64,000 nucleotides of DNA from CAYPGJ01 sp964638515 (GCA_964638515.1 CAZWZL010000008.1:1-64000), one strand, 5' to 3'; positions 1 to 9,148 are shown, counted from the stretch's first letter. A program made the numbers and translations. The notes: generated by a model from the sequence alone, not told the origin.

Positions 1-42
1 CTGTCGATCCGGTGGTTGGGGGTTCGAGTCCCCTCCGCCTCG
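1..42 (+). tRNA. tRNA-Asp (anticodon GTC), 3' part, cut by window start
   Basis: The window opens inside the anticodon loop. Bases 1-7 (ctgtcga) fit a loop with T33 followed by anticodon GTC at 3-5. Bases 8-12 are the 3' side of the anticodon stem and 13-17 a five-base variable loop. The T-arm is at 18-34, with a GGGGG stem and a TTCGAGT loop. The 3' acceptor strand is 35-41, and the discriminator base at 42 is G, as known for tRNA-Asp. No CCA is encoded. The 5' half, including D-arm and acceptor partner, lies outside, so isoacceptor identity rests on the anticodon position and G73. Confidence 0.72.
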
Positions 43-48
43 CTTCGG

Positions 49-67
49 AGCCCTGTTCTTCAGGGCT
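49..67 (+). terminator. Hairpin after the tRNA, possible terminator
   Basis: A perfect 7-bp stem (agccctg at 49-55, cagggct at 61-67) encloses a 5-base loop and is followed by tttaatt. The T-run is short, so termination is plausible but not certain. Its place seven bases after the tRNA 3' end, before a gene on the other strand, fits termination of the tRNA transcript. Confidence 0.45.
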
Positions 68-177
68 TTAATTATGCAAGCATTCCAGGTGCGCCGCCGA
101 TCGGCGCCGGCGGTGATCCAGCCAAGACGTATGTTGAACGCGAGAGGCTGCCTTCGGATCAAGGCGCCCGAGCCTGA

Positions 178-1269
178 TCAGACTTTGGGCGGCAGGAAAT
201 AGAGCGTCATGGCGAAGATCAGATAGACCACCACGAGCAGTGCGCCCACGAACCAGGCCGATCGCCCGCTGTTGGTCACCAGCGACGCAGTCATCACGGC
301 GACGAGCATCATGACGATGGCGCCGGGCCAGAACTGCAGATCCATGGGTGTGGGTCCGATGACAAAGCTCAGCAGAACGAGCACGGGGGCGACGAACAGC
401 GCGATCTGGGATGCGCTGCCCAGGGCGATGCCCACGCTCAGATCGAGGCGGTCTTTGCGCGCTGCGGAGAACGCCGAGGTCATCTCGGCCGCCCCACCGA
501 CCAGCGCCACGATGATGAACCCGACGAAGGCCGAGGTCATGCCGAAGGTTTCCGCGGCCTTCTGAACCGACTCGACGAAGACCTCGCTGACCAGGGCTAC
601 GAGGACGGTGACCACGGCGAGCGTGATGAGTGACATGCCCATTGGCCAGGCAGCCTCGCCCTCCTCCTCGTGCGCTTTGCTCGCGAACAGTTCGCGGTGC
701 GTCTTGAGGGAGAAGAGCATGCCGAGGGCGTAGGTACAGATGAGCACAACGGCCAAACCGATGCTGATGCGCTGCGTGAATCCCGCGGCGGTGTCGGAGT
801 CGGCCGTGTGCACCGCGGAGGGGATCAGAAGGGCCACGGTAGCCAGGAAGAGCATGCCGGCCTGGAGCCGGGCGCTGACACGATTGTACTCCTGCACATG
901 ATGTTTGAGCCCGCCGAGCAGGAACGAGGCGCCGAGCATGAAGAGGACGTTGGTGACGATGGCTCCGGCGATGGAGGCCTTCACCAGCGCGTACTCGCCG
1001 ACGCGGAGGGCGGTCAGCGCGATGACCAGTTCGGTCATGTTGCCGAGCGTGGCGTTGAGCAGACCGCCAATGGAGTCGCCGGTCCGGGCGGCAACCGACT
1101 CGGTGGCGTGGCTGAGCAGTGCGGCGAGAGGGATGATCGCGAGCACCGAGAGCACAAAGAGGAACGTGTGGGACTCGAGCGCCGCCAGCTGCGCAAGAAA
1201 GAGAGCCGGCACGAAGATCAGCAGCCAGAGCAGCGGGTTGCGTCGGATCTCGTTGAGGAGGAGTCCCAT
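178..1269 (-). CDS. Calcium/proton exchanger (CaCA/CAX family)
   Basis: 363 residues, polytopic membrane protein. The two CaCA repeats are visible. The first has GNMTELVIALTAL (about residue 73) and the second GGAAEMTSAFSAARKDR followed by GIALGSASQIALF. These are the acidic ion-binding signatures of H+/Ca2+ antiporters (CAX/ChaA type). About eleven hydrophobic segments can be traced. A hydrophilic stretch rich in acidic residues (HEEEGEAAW, about residue 200) separates the halves, as usual in the family. It probably expels Ca2+ (or other cations) across the cytoplasmic membrane using the proton gradient. The ATG has no strong Shine-Dalgarno, but the first helix follows directly, supporting this start. 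It stands alone on its strand. Confidence 0.88.
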   Translation of the reverse strand: MGLLLNEIRRNPLLWLLIFVPALFLAQLAALESHTFLFVLSVLAIIPLAALLSHATESVAARTGDSIGGLLNATLGNMTELVIALTALRVGEYALVKASIAGAIVTNVLFMLGASFLLGGLKHHVQEYNRVSARLQAGMLFLATVALLIPSAVHTADSDTAAGFTQRISIGLAVVLICTYALGMLFSLKTHRELFASKAHEEEGEAAWPMGMSLITLAVVTVLVALVSEVFVESVQKAAETFGMTSAFVGFIIVALVGGAAEMTSAFSAARKDRLDLSVGIALGSASQIALFVAPVLVLLSFVIGPTPMDLQFWPGAIVMMLVAVMTASLVTNSGRSAWFVGALLVVVYLIFAMTLYFLPPKV

Positions 1270-1402
1270 GGCCGATTGCCCGGCGGGAGTCTACCACTCC
1301 GCCGGCGTGACGCGCCGCCGGACGTTGTGCCGGAAAGGGCGGGATGGCCAAGGTGCACGGGAGCGGGCGGGTTAGACTGAGCGACTCTCGAAGGAGCGCG
1401 CG

Positions 1403-2065
1403 ATGGGCGAAACGGATGAACGAGGACGCCAGAGCGTGCTTGATCCGATTTCGCGCGTTTCGGAGATCCTCTTCGGATTGATCATGGCGTTGACGTTCAC
1501 GGGGACGCTGAGCGCGATCGAGTCGGGGAGAGAAGAGGTCCGCGCGATGCTGATTGGGGCGATCGGCTGCAACATCGCGTGGGGACTTGTCGACGCCGTG
1601 ATGTACCTGGTCACGCAGTTGACGGAGGAGGGGCGAAGGCTGCGCGCCGTCCGGCTGGTGCGGGAGTCGCCGGACCCGGCCGCGGCGCGGCGGATCATCG
1701 AGGACGCGTTGCCCCCGCTGGTGGCATCGAATCTCCCAGAGGGCGCGGTGGAGGCTGTGCGCGTACGAATCAAGGAAATGACGGACCTGCGGTGGGCGGT
1801 GCGGTTTTCGAAGCGCGACCTCATCGGCGCCGTTGGGGTGTTCCTGCTGGTTGTGATGTCGACCTTTCCCGTAGTCGTGCCGTTCTTGTTCACAAGCCAG
1901 GTGTGGCTGGCGCTGCGGATTTCTAACGGCATCGCGGTGGTGATGATGTTCGCGTGCGGGTATCTCTTGGGGAGATTCGCCGAGCATCGGCCGCTGCTGA
2001 TGGGCTTTTCAATGGCGCTGGTCGGAAGTGTGCTGGTGGCGATCACGATCGCGCTGGGTGGGTGA
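1403..2065 (+). CDS. VIT/CCC1-like integral membrane protein
   Basis: 220 residues with about five membrane segments: roughly residues 18-40, 46-68, 136-158, 163-181 and 188-210. A cytosolic charged region lies between the second and third. The opening segment (SEILFGLIMALTFTGTLSA) and the five-helix layout resemble the VIT1/CCC1 family of Fe/Mn transporters. I do not see the full set of metal-binding Glu/Met residues known from the plant protein, so substrate is open. The middle region (about 75-130) is charged and could be a small cytoplasmic domain, which is where VIT proteins carry their metal-binding domain. The start is supported by GAAGGAG six bases upstream. Confidence 0.6.
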   Translation: MGETDERGRQSVLDPISRVSEILFGLIMALTFTGTLSAIESGREEVRAMLIGAIGCNIAWGLVDAVMYLVTQLTEEGRRLRAVRLVRESPDPAAARRIIEDALPPLVASNLPEGAVEAVRVRIKEMTDLRWAVRFSKRDLIGAVGVFLLVVMSTFPVVVPFLFTSQVWLALRISNGIAVVMMFACGYLLGRFAEHRPLLMGFSMALVGSVLVAITIALGG

Positions 2066-2077
2066 GCGAAACGGCGC

Positions 2078-2227
2078 GTGACTCTTGCTTTCACGGTCAT
2101 CTCGATGCTGGTGCTGGCGGCGCAGCCTCCGGAGGCCACGGAGTCGACTGTGGTCGCCAACCATGCCGAGCCTCGAGGGCCTGCGTCCTGGGGCGAGCCG
2201 GGAGGAGAGTTCCCTTCCGGGGATTGA
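2078..2227 (+). CDS. Possible small exported peptide (49 residues)
   Basis: A GTG-started frame begins 12 bases after the VIT-like gene. It encodes a hydrophobic N-terminus (TLAFTVISMLVLAAQ) resembling a signal peptide or single membrane anchor, then a short Pro/Glu/Gly-rich tail. It is too short to judge by codon pattern and no family is recognisable. Position directly after the membrane gene would allow coupled translation. It may be chance, since open frames of this length are common at this GC. Confidence 0.25.
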   Translation: MTLAFTVISMLVLAAQPPEATESTVVANHAEPRGPASWGEPGGEFPSGD

Positions 2228-2299
2228 GGTGGGACGGGGTACGAACCGGCCACGGCGGGTTTGACAACTGATGTGGTTGGACGCGGGAAGGCGGCGTGT

Positions 2300-3130
2300 T
2301 CAGGCCGGGACGCGCACGAAGAACGGTAGTTCGCCGAAGTCTCTGAAGCCGAGGCGTTTGTAGACCGGGTGACCGTCGGCTGAGGCCTGCAGGATGCCGA
2401 CGCGGTAGCCGAGGCGCGAGACGATTCGGAGCGGCTCCGCTGTGACAAAGGCGCCCAAGCCTTTGGCGCGCTCCTCGGGGAGTGTGGCCACGCCGTAGAT
2501 GCCCGCGACGCCATCGCGCAGGTACACCAAGGATGTGCACACAGGAGCGCCGTTTCTGAGAATCCAGAAGTACTGAATTCGCGCGTCCTCGCGCAGATCC
2601 CGGCCGGCCCCACTGGCGAACGCCGCGCCGACACGGAGGGGGAGCCCGTAGCCGCGGGCAAACGCGTCAGCCCAGGCATCGCGCTGCGCCGGGCTGCTCA
2701 CGCGCGCCAACGTGTAGTCGGCGGGGAGCGTGGTCTTCGCGAGGCTGTCAATCTCGACGGCCATCGTGGGCATTCCCTCGTGCTGTTCGAATCCGGCGCT
2801 TTGCAGGGTCTCGATCACGTCGGCTCCGATCGGGCCGGTGAACAGGGCCGCGGCGGGAGCTTTGTTTCGAATCAACGGCTCGATCGCGGTCCTTGTGTCC
2901 GCCGCGCTCGTGGGATCCGTCATGCAGGCGAAGTTCCCGAACGGGTGGGGCTCACCGGTGACGAATCGGAGAAAACGGGATTCGAGATGCACCGCGGGGT
3001 CTCGCATGATCTCGCGGAACGCATGATCGAAATGGTGGGCGATGAGCGCGCCGATCTGAGCGCCGACGGCTGCGATGGACGGATAGGGTGCTGCTGGCGT
3101 CACGCCAAGTCTCCTGGCTCTGCGGCACAC
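2300..3130 (-). CDS. GNAT-family N-acetyltransferase
   Basis: 276 residues from the first start; a GTG at 3103 (residue 10) is an alternative. The C-terminal half looks like a GNAT fold. The acetyl-CoA-binding motif A is represented by GVATLPEERAKGLGAFVT (R-x-x-G-x-G/A type), followed by a strand and the typical late segment PVYKRLGFRDFGE. The N-terminal half (about 1-130) is an extra domain with no motif I recognise, so this may be a tandem GNAT with a degenerate first copy. It would transfer an acetyl group to a small molecule or protein amine. The substrate cannot be read from sequence. It lies convergent with the VIT-like gene. Confidence 0.72.
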   Translation of the reverse strand: MCRRARRLGVTPAAPYPSIAAVGAQIGALIAHHFDHAFREIMRDPAVHLESRFLRFVTGEPHPFGNFACMTDPTSAADTRTAIEPLIRNKAPAAALFTGPIGADVIETLQSAGFEQHEGMPTMAVEIDSLAKTTLPADYTLARVSSPAQRDAWADAFARGYGLPLRVGAAFASGAGRDLREDARIQYFWILRNGAPVCTSLVYLRDGVAGIYGVATLPEERAKGLGAFVTAEPLRIVSRLGYRVGILQASADGHPVYKRLGFRDFGELPFFVRVPA

Positions 3131-3333
3131 TCCGGCATGAGCGAACGATTCGACGCTGCGCGGACGATGGCTCGATCGTTGAGCTTACCGGGGTTCACCC
3201 GGCTTCGGCGACGCGGACCGGCGCGCGAGCGGTTGGCGCGAGCAGGTTTGGGAAGGTCTGAGGATCTCGCATGGATCCGCACGCCCGTGGACGGGGTGAT
3301 GGCGCTCTCGCCGCCGCCGACGCGCCCCACGCG

Positions 3334-4107
3334 TCAAGACGCGCCCGGGAGCCACCGGCATCGGTCGGCGAACCCGGTGATGAGCGCTCGCTCGAATTCG
3401 TCGACGGGCAGGGCCTTGCTCCAATACCAGCCTTGTCCGTAATCGACGCCCGCGGCGTGCAGGAAGAGCGCCTGTTCGCGCGTTTCAACGCCTTCTGCGG
3501 TGACGCGCACACGCAGAGCGCCGGCGAGTGCGACGACGCCTCGGAGCAGCCGATCGGCCGTGACGCTGGTCAGCAGCGGCTCGACTTGCGAGCGGTCGAT
3601 CTTGAGGACGTCGAACTCGAGCCCCATGATCTGCTGCAGACCGCTCTGGCCGGTGCCGAAGTCGTCAAGGGCCACGCGCGAGCCGAGCGCGCGCGCCGCG
3701 GCGAGCGCTTCGCGCCCGACGGGCGTCAGCGCCTGGCGTTCGGTGACCTCCACGAGAAAGCGGCTCATGAACGGCGCGAGCCCGAGGTCGTCCAGAATCA
3801 CACGCACGGCGCCCGTTCCGAGCACGGATGGCGGCACGTTCACACCGATGTAAAAATCGGGATGCGCACGGAACAATGGAACGGCTTCCCGCGCCAGGAC
3901 GACGAGCAGTTCGCGCATCAGGTCGACGATCGCTGCCGGGCTTGCTTCGATTTGATCGATCAGCCCGCCCTCCGTTGGCGAGGCCAACGAGCCGTCGGGA
4001 CGGCGGAACCGGATGAGCGCCTCGGCGCCTACCACGCGCCCGCTGTCGAGCGCGACGACGGGCTGGTAGTGCACGGCGAGCGGCGGGACGGTGATCGATT
4101 CGGGCAT
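3334..4107 (-). CDS. EAL-domain cyclic-di-GMP phosphodiesterase
   Basis: 257 residues, essentially one EAL domain with no attached sensor. Catalytic signatures appear intact: the EAL motif (GAEALIRFRRPDG), the Asn in GVNVPPSVL, the Glu in VEVTERQ, the double Asp in ALDDFGTG, the Lys in VLKIDRS, the Glu in TAEGVET, and a late Gln in YGQGWYWS. It should hydrolyse c-di-GMP to pGpG in the cytosol. An upstream ATG at 4185 would add 26 residues. I prefer the start at 4107 because GGAAGGA lies at the right spacing and the domain begins nine residues later. It is divergent from the phosphorelay operon starting at 4685, which suggests a functional link. Confidence 0.88.
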   Translation of the reverse strand: MPESITVPPLAVHYQPVVALDSGRVVGAEALIRFRRPDGSLASPTEGGLIDQIEASPAAIVDLMRELLVVLAREAVPLFRAHPDFYIGVNVPPSVLGTGAVRVILDDLGLAPFMSRFLVEVTERQALTPVGREALAAARALGSRVALDDFGTGQSGLQQIMGLEFDVLKIDRSQVEPLLTSVTADRLLRGVVALAGALRVRVTAEGVETREQALFLHAAGVDYGQGWYWSKALPVDEFERALITGFADRCRWLPGAS

Positions 4108-4684
4108 GCTTCGCGATTCCTTCCGTTCGAACGGTCGAGCCGCGCTGTCAGCGGCGCGCTGCGAGTGGAGAACAACATACTCCACCGCCCCGTATCGCGG
4201 CTTGCACGCTGCATTCGGTCGCTCGTGCGCGCAGATGCACCGGGAGCAGGCCTTGCGGGTCCGGGCCCGTGGCGCGTAGGGCGGCGGGTGGTTCCTCGAT
4301 GCGCGCGGCGGCGAGACTCGACGTCGCGCCTGCCCGGGCCCTCGATCTTGAGATCTCGGACGAGTGGGCGAGCGATCCGGCGGGCCGAGAGAACGCTGCA
4401 GAGGGCTTTGATCCCGAGTTCAGCGCGGCCCGTTTGGCCGCGTGCCGGGAAGTGCGCTCGGGTCGGAAGAGCGAAACACAGGTACTATGCCCGGCTCGCC
4501 CGATTGCCGTGCCCTGCCCGTCCTGGAATTGGCGGACAATTCAAGACTCCATTCGCGAAACGAGCCCAATGGACAAGATCGTGAACACGCCTCCCGACAA
4601 GGCGCTCTTCGGAATTGTGGGACTTCGGCGATGCAGGCCTGCGCGAACGATGTTGTGTCGGGGCCAGCGACGCGGGAGACACTC
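4108..4684. other. Long divergent intergenic region
   Basis: 577 bases between the EAL gene and the hybrid kinase, transcribed away from each other. The kinase frame is open upstream to an ATG at 4442, but the encoded extension resembles no domain and precedes the membrane segment, so I do not treat it as coding. A GGGAGA sits just before the kinase ATG at 4685. I see no convincing -35/-10 pair, repeat or RNA. The region probably holds both promoters. Confidence 0.5.
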
Positions 4685-7630
4685 ATGTCGCTGAAGGCCA
4701 CGTTCATTGCGATCGGGTCGGCGCTCTCGGCGCTCACCGTGGCGTCGCTCGTGATCATGGGCGTGCAGGTGCAGAATCTCCGTGAAGTCGATGCGGCCGA
4801 GAAGCAGCGGCACGAGTCGTTTCTGCTCGCAAACCGTCTGCATCGCAGCTCGGACGACCTCACCCGGATGGCCCGGACGTACGCGGTGACTGGTGATGCA
4901 CGGTTCGAGACGTACTTCCATCGGATTCTCGCGATTCGCAACGGCGAGGCGCCGCGCCCGGCGGACTACGGGCCTGACTACTGGGACATCGTGACGGCGA
5001 CGCACGAGGAACCGGACGACTTCATCCCGGCCCTGTCGCTGGAGACGCTGATGCGTCGAGCGAACTTCAGCGAGCAGGAGCTGGCGAAGCTCGAGCAGGC
5101 TCGCCGGGAGTCGGACGACCTGGTGCGGCTGGAGAACCGCGCGATGGCGGCGGTGAAAGGGTTGTACCCGGACGAGCGCGGCGAGTTCACGCGCCGGGGC
5201 GAGCCGGACCTTGCGCTCGCGCGCGATCTCCTGCATGGAACGGATTATCACCAAGCCAAGTCGCGAATCATGCAGCCGATCGACGAGTTTCTGGACATGG
5301 TGGACGCGCGGACCGGGGCTGAGGTTGCGGCGGCGCGGGCGTCGGCTTCTCGATTCATGCTTGTTTCGTTCACGCTGGCCGCCTTGACGCTCAGCGGCAT
5401 CGCGGCGTCGGCGGTCGTGATCAGACGGCGGGTCAGCGAGCCGGTGAACGCGCTCGCGAAAGCGGCCCGCGCCATCGAGGACGGCGAACACCCGCAGATC
5501 GAAGTTCGACGTGAAGATGAGCTTGGGCTGTTGACGCGGGCGTTCAATCAGATGTCGGCGGCGATCGAGCGCGACATCGCGCGGCGCGCGCGAACCGAGT
5601 CCGAGTTGAAGCGCGTCAATTTTCTGTCGGACATCGCCCTGGAGCTGACGGGATGCGGCTATTGGCATATCGACTACGGCGATCCGGATCACTATTACCA
5701 ATCGCCTCGGGCCGCGCAGATTCTGGGAGAGGAGCCGAAGCCCGACGGGAAATACCACCTTCAGCGCGAGTGGTTCGATCGGCTTCTCGATGCGGATCCG
5801 GAGGGAGCACAGCTCACGTCGGAGCGGTATCAGGGCGCTATCGAGGGTCGCTACGACCACTATGAATCGACGTACGCGTACAAGCGCCCCGCGGACGGCC
5901 GCATAGTCTGGGTGCATGCGCTGGGTCGGGTGGTGCGCAGCGAGGATCGGACGATCCGCTTCATGTACGGCGTGTACCAGGACGTGACGAAACAGGTGGA
6001 GAGCGAGGCCGCGCTCCGCAGCGCGATGGAGCGGGTGGAGGCGGCGACCAAGGCCAAGAGCTCGTTCCTCGCCAACATGAGCCACGAGATTCGCACGCCG
6101 ATGAACGGCATTATCGGCATGACCGAGCTGGCGCTCGACACGAACATGACTGCGGAACAGCGGGACTATCTGACGACCGTGAAGTCCTCCGCGGACGCGT
6201 TGCTGTCGATCATCAATGACATCCTCGACTTTTCGAAGATCGAGGCCGGCCGGCTCGAGCTTGATCCTGTGGAGTTCCTGCTTCGAGATTCCATCAGCGA
6301 CACGCTCAGCCCGCTGGCCCTTCGCGCGGCTTCCAAGGGCGTCGAGCTGGCCTATGACGTTCGCGCAGACGTTCCCGATGCGCTCATCGGGGATGTGTAC
6401 CGCCTGCGCCAGGTGATCGTGAATCTCGTCGGCAACGCCATCAAGTTTACGGAGCGCGGGGAGGTGGTAATCTCGGTCAGCGTCGCCGAGCGGCGGGCGG
6501 ACGGGCTTGCCATCGAGATCGTCGTCAGCGACACGGGCATCGGCATCTCGCCCGAGGCCGCGGCGCGGCTGTTCAAGGCGTTCGAGCAGGCCGAGACATC
6601 GACGACGCGAAAATACGGCGGGACCGGGCTCGGGCTGGCCATTTCCAAGCAGATCGTGGAGCTCATGGGCGGCGAGATCGAGCTCGAGAGCACGCTCGGC
6701 GTCGGCAGCAAGTTCAAGTTCAGAGCGCTGTTCAAGGAGGGGGTCGCCAGGCCCAGCGCGACGGTCGAGGACGCCGCAAAGGTGTTCGCCGGAAAGGTAA
6801 CGCTGGTCGTCGACGACAACGAGACGAACCGGCGCATTCTGGGGGCCATGCTCGGCCAATGGGGAATGCGCACGATTCTGGCCGAGTCAGCGAGCGAGGC
6901 GCTGGCCGCTCTCGACCGGGCGAGAAACGCGGGCCAGAACGTGTCGTTAATCATCACCGACCTGCACATGCCGGACACGGATGGATTCGATCTCACGCGG
7001 GCCATCCGGGCGCACCCATCGTTCAGCGCACTGCCGGTGATGCTGCTCACATCATCGGCCTCGTCAGGAGACCAGGCGCGGTGTGTCGAACTCGGCGTCG
7101 CGGCTCGATTGCTCAAACCCGTCAAGCAGTCGCTGCTGTTGGACAACATGATGCGCGTGCTCGGATCGTCGGATCGGAGCCGGGCCGCGGCAGCGTCACC
7201 GGAGCCCTGTGCGGATGCGGCCGAGCGGCCGAGCCGTTCGTTGCGCGTGCTGCTCGCGGAAGATAATCCGGTCAATCAGAAGTTCGCGATCCGAGTGCTC
7301 GAGGGAGCGGGGCATCGAGTGAGCGTGGCAAACAACGGGCGGGAGGCGGTGGAGCACTCCGGATCCGGCGAGTTCGAGATCGTTCTCATGGACGTGCAAA
7401 TGCCCGAGATGGACGGGCTCGACGCGACGCGGGCCATCCGGGCGCGCGAATCGGGCGGCGCTCGACGACTGCCGATCATCGCCATGACGGCCAACGCGAT
7501 GGCGGGCGATCGCGAGATGTGCATCGACGCGGGCATGGACGGCTATGTGCCCAAGCCGGTCAAGCGGGACCTGCTCTTTGCTGAGATCGAGCGTGTGCTG
7601 AAGGAGGCCGAGCGTGGCACGGACATTTGA
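4685..7630 (+). CDS. Hybrid sensor histidine kinase with two receiver domains
   Basis: 981 residues from the ATG at 4685. Order: membrane segment (about 7-27), periplasmic sensor region (to about 222) with no named fold, second membrane segment (224-247), HAMP linker, and PAS/PAC-like region (about 325-440). The HisKA box FLANMSHEIRTPMNG (phospho-acceptor His467) follows, then an HATPase with N, G1 and G2 boxes (NAIKF, DTGIGIS, GGTGLGLA). Two receivers follow, with phospho-acceptors Asp759 (TDLHMPDTDG) and Asp903 (MDVQMPEMDG). The second keeps the complete acidic pocket and Lys (PKPVK). It senses an unknown signal and feeds phosphate to receivers and the HPt protein encoded next, whose start overlaps this gene's end by 17 bases. 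Confidence 0.93.
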   Translation: MSLKATFIAIGSALSALTVASLVIMGVQVQNLREVDAAEKQRHESFLLANRLHRSSDDLTRMARTYAVTGDARFETYFHRILAIRNGEAPRPADYGPDYWDIVTATHEEPDDFIPALSLETLMRRANFSEQELAKLEQARRESDDLVRLENRAMAAVKGLYPDERGEFTRRGEPDLALARDLLHGTDYHQAKSRIMQPIDEFLDMVDARTGAEVAAARASASRFMLVSFTLAALTLSGIAASAVVIRRRVSEPVNALAKAARAIEDGEHPQIEVRREDELGLLTRAFNQMSAAIERDIARRARTESELKRVNFLSDIALELTGCGYWHIDYGDPDHYYQSPRAAQILGEEPKPDGKYHLQREWFDRLLDADPEGAQLTSERYQGAIEGRYDHYESTYAYKRPADGRIVWVHALGRVVRSEDRTIRFMYGVYQDVTKQVESEAALRSAMERVEAATKAKSSFLANMSHEIRTPMNGIIGMTELALDTNMTAEQRDYLTTVKSSADALLSIINDILDFSKIEAGRLELDPVEFLLRDSISDTLSPLALRAASKGVELAYDVRADVPDALIGDVYRLRQVIVNLVGNAIKFTERGEVVISVSVAERRADGLAIEIVVSDTGIGISPEAAARLFKAFEQAETSTTRKYGGTGLGLAISKQIVELMGGEIELESTLGVGSKFKFRALFKEGVARPSATVEDAAKVFAGKVTLVVDDNETNRRILGAMLGQWGMRTILAESASEALAALDRARNAGQNVSLIITDLHMPDTDGFDLTRAIRAHPSFSALPVMLLTSSASSGDQARCVELGVAARLLKPVKQSLLLDNMMRVLGSSDRSRAAAASPEPCADAAERPSRSLRVLLAEDNPVNQKFAIRVLEGAGHRVSVANNGREAVEHSGSGEFEIVLMDVQMPEMDGLDATRAIRARESGGARRLPIIAMTANAMAGDREMCIDAGMDGYVPKPVKRDLLFAEIERVLKEAERGTDI

Positions 7631-7961
7631 TGAAGCCGAGCTTCTGGATCGCGTGGATCAGGACATCGAGTTCCTGGCGGAGACGGTGGAGATGCTGGTC
7701 TCGGACGGGTCCTCGCTCCTCGAGCAGGTGCGGCAAGGCGTTGCGAGCAACGATGGTTCGGCGATCGGCCGTCACGCGCACGCGCTGAAAGGGATGATCT
7801 CAAACTTCTGCGCCGCCGAGGCGCAGGCGTGCGCGCTGACCATGGAGCAGATCGGCAAAAGCGGGGATCTCGCCTCGGCCGCTACGGCGTTGGCGTCGCT
7901 CGAATCGGCGCTGCGCGATCTCACCGCGGAATTGCTCGAATTCGTGAAGGCGAAACAGTGA
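7614..7961 (+). CDS. Histidine phosphotransfer (HPt) protein
   Basis: 115 residues, predicted all-helical, with the HPt signature HAHALKGMISNF; the phospho-acceptor should be His56 in HALKG. Stand-alone HPt proteins relay phosphate from the receiver of a hybrid kinase to a final response regulator. Here the gene lies between exactly those two partners, overlapping the kinase gene by 17 bases and sharing a TGATG junction with the downstream gene. This implies translational coupling and a fixed stoichiometry. Confidence 0.9.
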   Translation: MARTFDEAELLDRVDQDIEFLAETVEMLVSDGSSLLEQVRQGVASNDGSAIGRHAHALKGMISNFCAAEAQACALTMEQIGKSGDLASAATALASLESALRDLTAELLEFVKAKQ

Positions 7962-9148
7962 TGCGGATTCTGATCGCGGAAGATGAGCGGATCACTCGCG
8001 TTTCGCTGGCCCGTCAGCTGGAGGGCTGGGGCCACGTGGTGGTGGCGACCGAAGACGGCGAGGCGGCCTGGGAGGCTTTTCAGAACGGCGAGTTCGACCT
8101 CGTCATCACCGACTGGGAGATGCCCAGGGTGTCGGGCGTGGAGCTGATCGCACGGATCCGCGCGCTGACCGATGCCAGCTATGTCTACATCATCATGCTG
8201 ACGAGCCGAACGGAGAAGGGGGACATCGTCAGCGGAATCGAGGCCGGAGCGGACGATTTCGTGTCGAAGCCGTTTGATCGGGACGAGCTTCGGGTTCGCG
8301 TGCTGGCCGGGGAACGGGTCGTTCGGCTCGAACGCACGCTGAGCGAGCAGAACGAGGAGCTGCGGAGCGCGAGCGATCGAATGCGCCGAGACCTGCTCGC
8401 GGCGGCCAGGGTGCAGCGCGCGATGCTCCCCCGCGTCAACATCGATCGTCCGCGGGGACGGGCGTTCTGGACGTACGCGCCGACAGATGAGCTGGCGGGC
8501 GACGCACTCGGCTTCCACATGCTCGACGAACGGTTTCTGGTGATGTACGTCGTCGACGTCACGGGTCACGGGGTTCCGGCAGCCCTGCTCGCGGTCACCG
8601 TGATGCACTCGATGTCACCGACCGGGGATTGCATTTCGATACTGAAGCAGACTTCCCAGAACGGAACGAGCGCGTTTCGGCCGGGAAGGGTGCTCGCGGA
8701 ACTCAACCGCCGGTTCTGCAACGCGGACAACGACGGGCGGTTTTTGACGATGGTGGTCGGCGTACTGGACACGCAAACAGGCCGCCTGTGGTTCTCTCGA
8801 GCCGGGCACCCACTCCCCATCGCCCTGCGCGACGGCTCGCTCATGGAGCTCAACGACGATGGCGGCTTCCCGCTCGGAGTCGTGGAGGACGCCGAGTTCG
8901 AGGACGTGGAAGTGGCGTTGCGGCCCGGAGATCGGATCGTGCTTTACTCGGACGGCGTTATCGAACAGGCCGACCGGGCCAGGAACACGCTGTTCGGTGA
9001 GCACCGCTGGGGTGAATTCCTTGTGGAGCAGTTCGAGACACCGGGAGAGCAAGTGGTCGTCCGCGCGATCGAGCGTCTGTCCGAATGGGCGGGGGCGAAA
9101 TCGTTCGCCGACGATGTTTCGATCGTGGTGGTGGACTGGCTCGGCTGA
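7961..9148 (+). CDS. Response regulator with PP2C-type (RsbU/SpoIIE-like) phosphatase output
   Basis: 395 residues. Receiver domain at 1-120 with acidic pair ED at 8-9, phospho-acceptor Asp51 (VITDWEMP) and the conserved Lys in VSKPFDRDE. A short coiled segment (about 125-150) leads to a SpoIIE/PP2C phosphatase domain with the entry motif AARVQRAMLP, GDALGFH, the metal-binding DVTGHGVPAALLAV, and the late Asp in SYSDG-like LYSDGVIEQ. The usual role is dephosphorylating an anti-anti-sigma (STAS) protein to release a sigma factor, but no STAS or anti-sigma gene is adjacent. It is the likely endpoint of the phosphorelay, translated from an overlapping start. Confidence 0.92.
   Translation: MRILIAEDERITRVSLARQLEGWGHVVVATEDGEAAWEAFQNGEFDLVITDWEMPRVSGVELIARIRALTDASYVYIIMLTSRTEKGDIVSGIEAGADDFVSKPFDRDELRVRVLAGERVVRLERTLSEQNEELRSASDRMRRDLLAAARVQRAMLPRVNIDRPRGRAFWTYAPTDELAGDALGFHMLDERFLVMYVVDVTGHGVPAALLAVTVMHSMSPTGDCISILKQTSQNGTSAFRPGRVLAELNRRFCNADNDGRFLTMVVGVLDTQTGRLWFSRAGHPLPIALRDGSLMELNDDGGFPLGVVEDAEFEDVEVALRPGDRIVLYSDGVIEQADRARNTLFGEHRWGEFLVEQFETPGEQVVVRAIERLSEWAGAKSFADDVSIVVVDWLG

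Noticed and set aside
68..1987. Long minus-strand open frame (about 640 codons) across the exchanger and the VIT-like gene
   Set aside because: Arg/His/Pro-rich with no domain; overlaps two genes with clear membrane-protein sequence, so it is an antisense artefact of high GC.
4442..4684. 81-codon upstream extension of the hybrid kinase
   Set aside because: No ribosome site at 4442, no domain, and it would precede the first membrane helix; ATG 4685 has GGGAGA in place.
4541..6859. Minus-strand frame of about 770 codons opposite the hybrid kinase
   Set aside because: Composition is the complement of kinase codons; the kinase motifs on the plus strand are complete.
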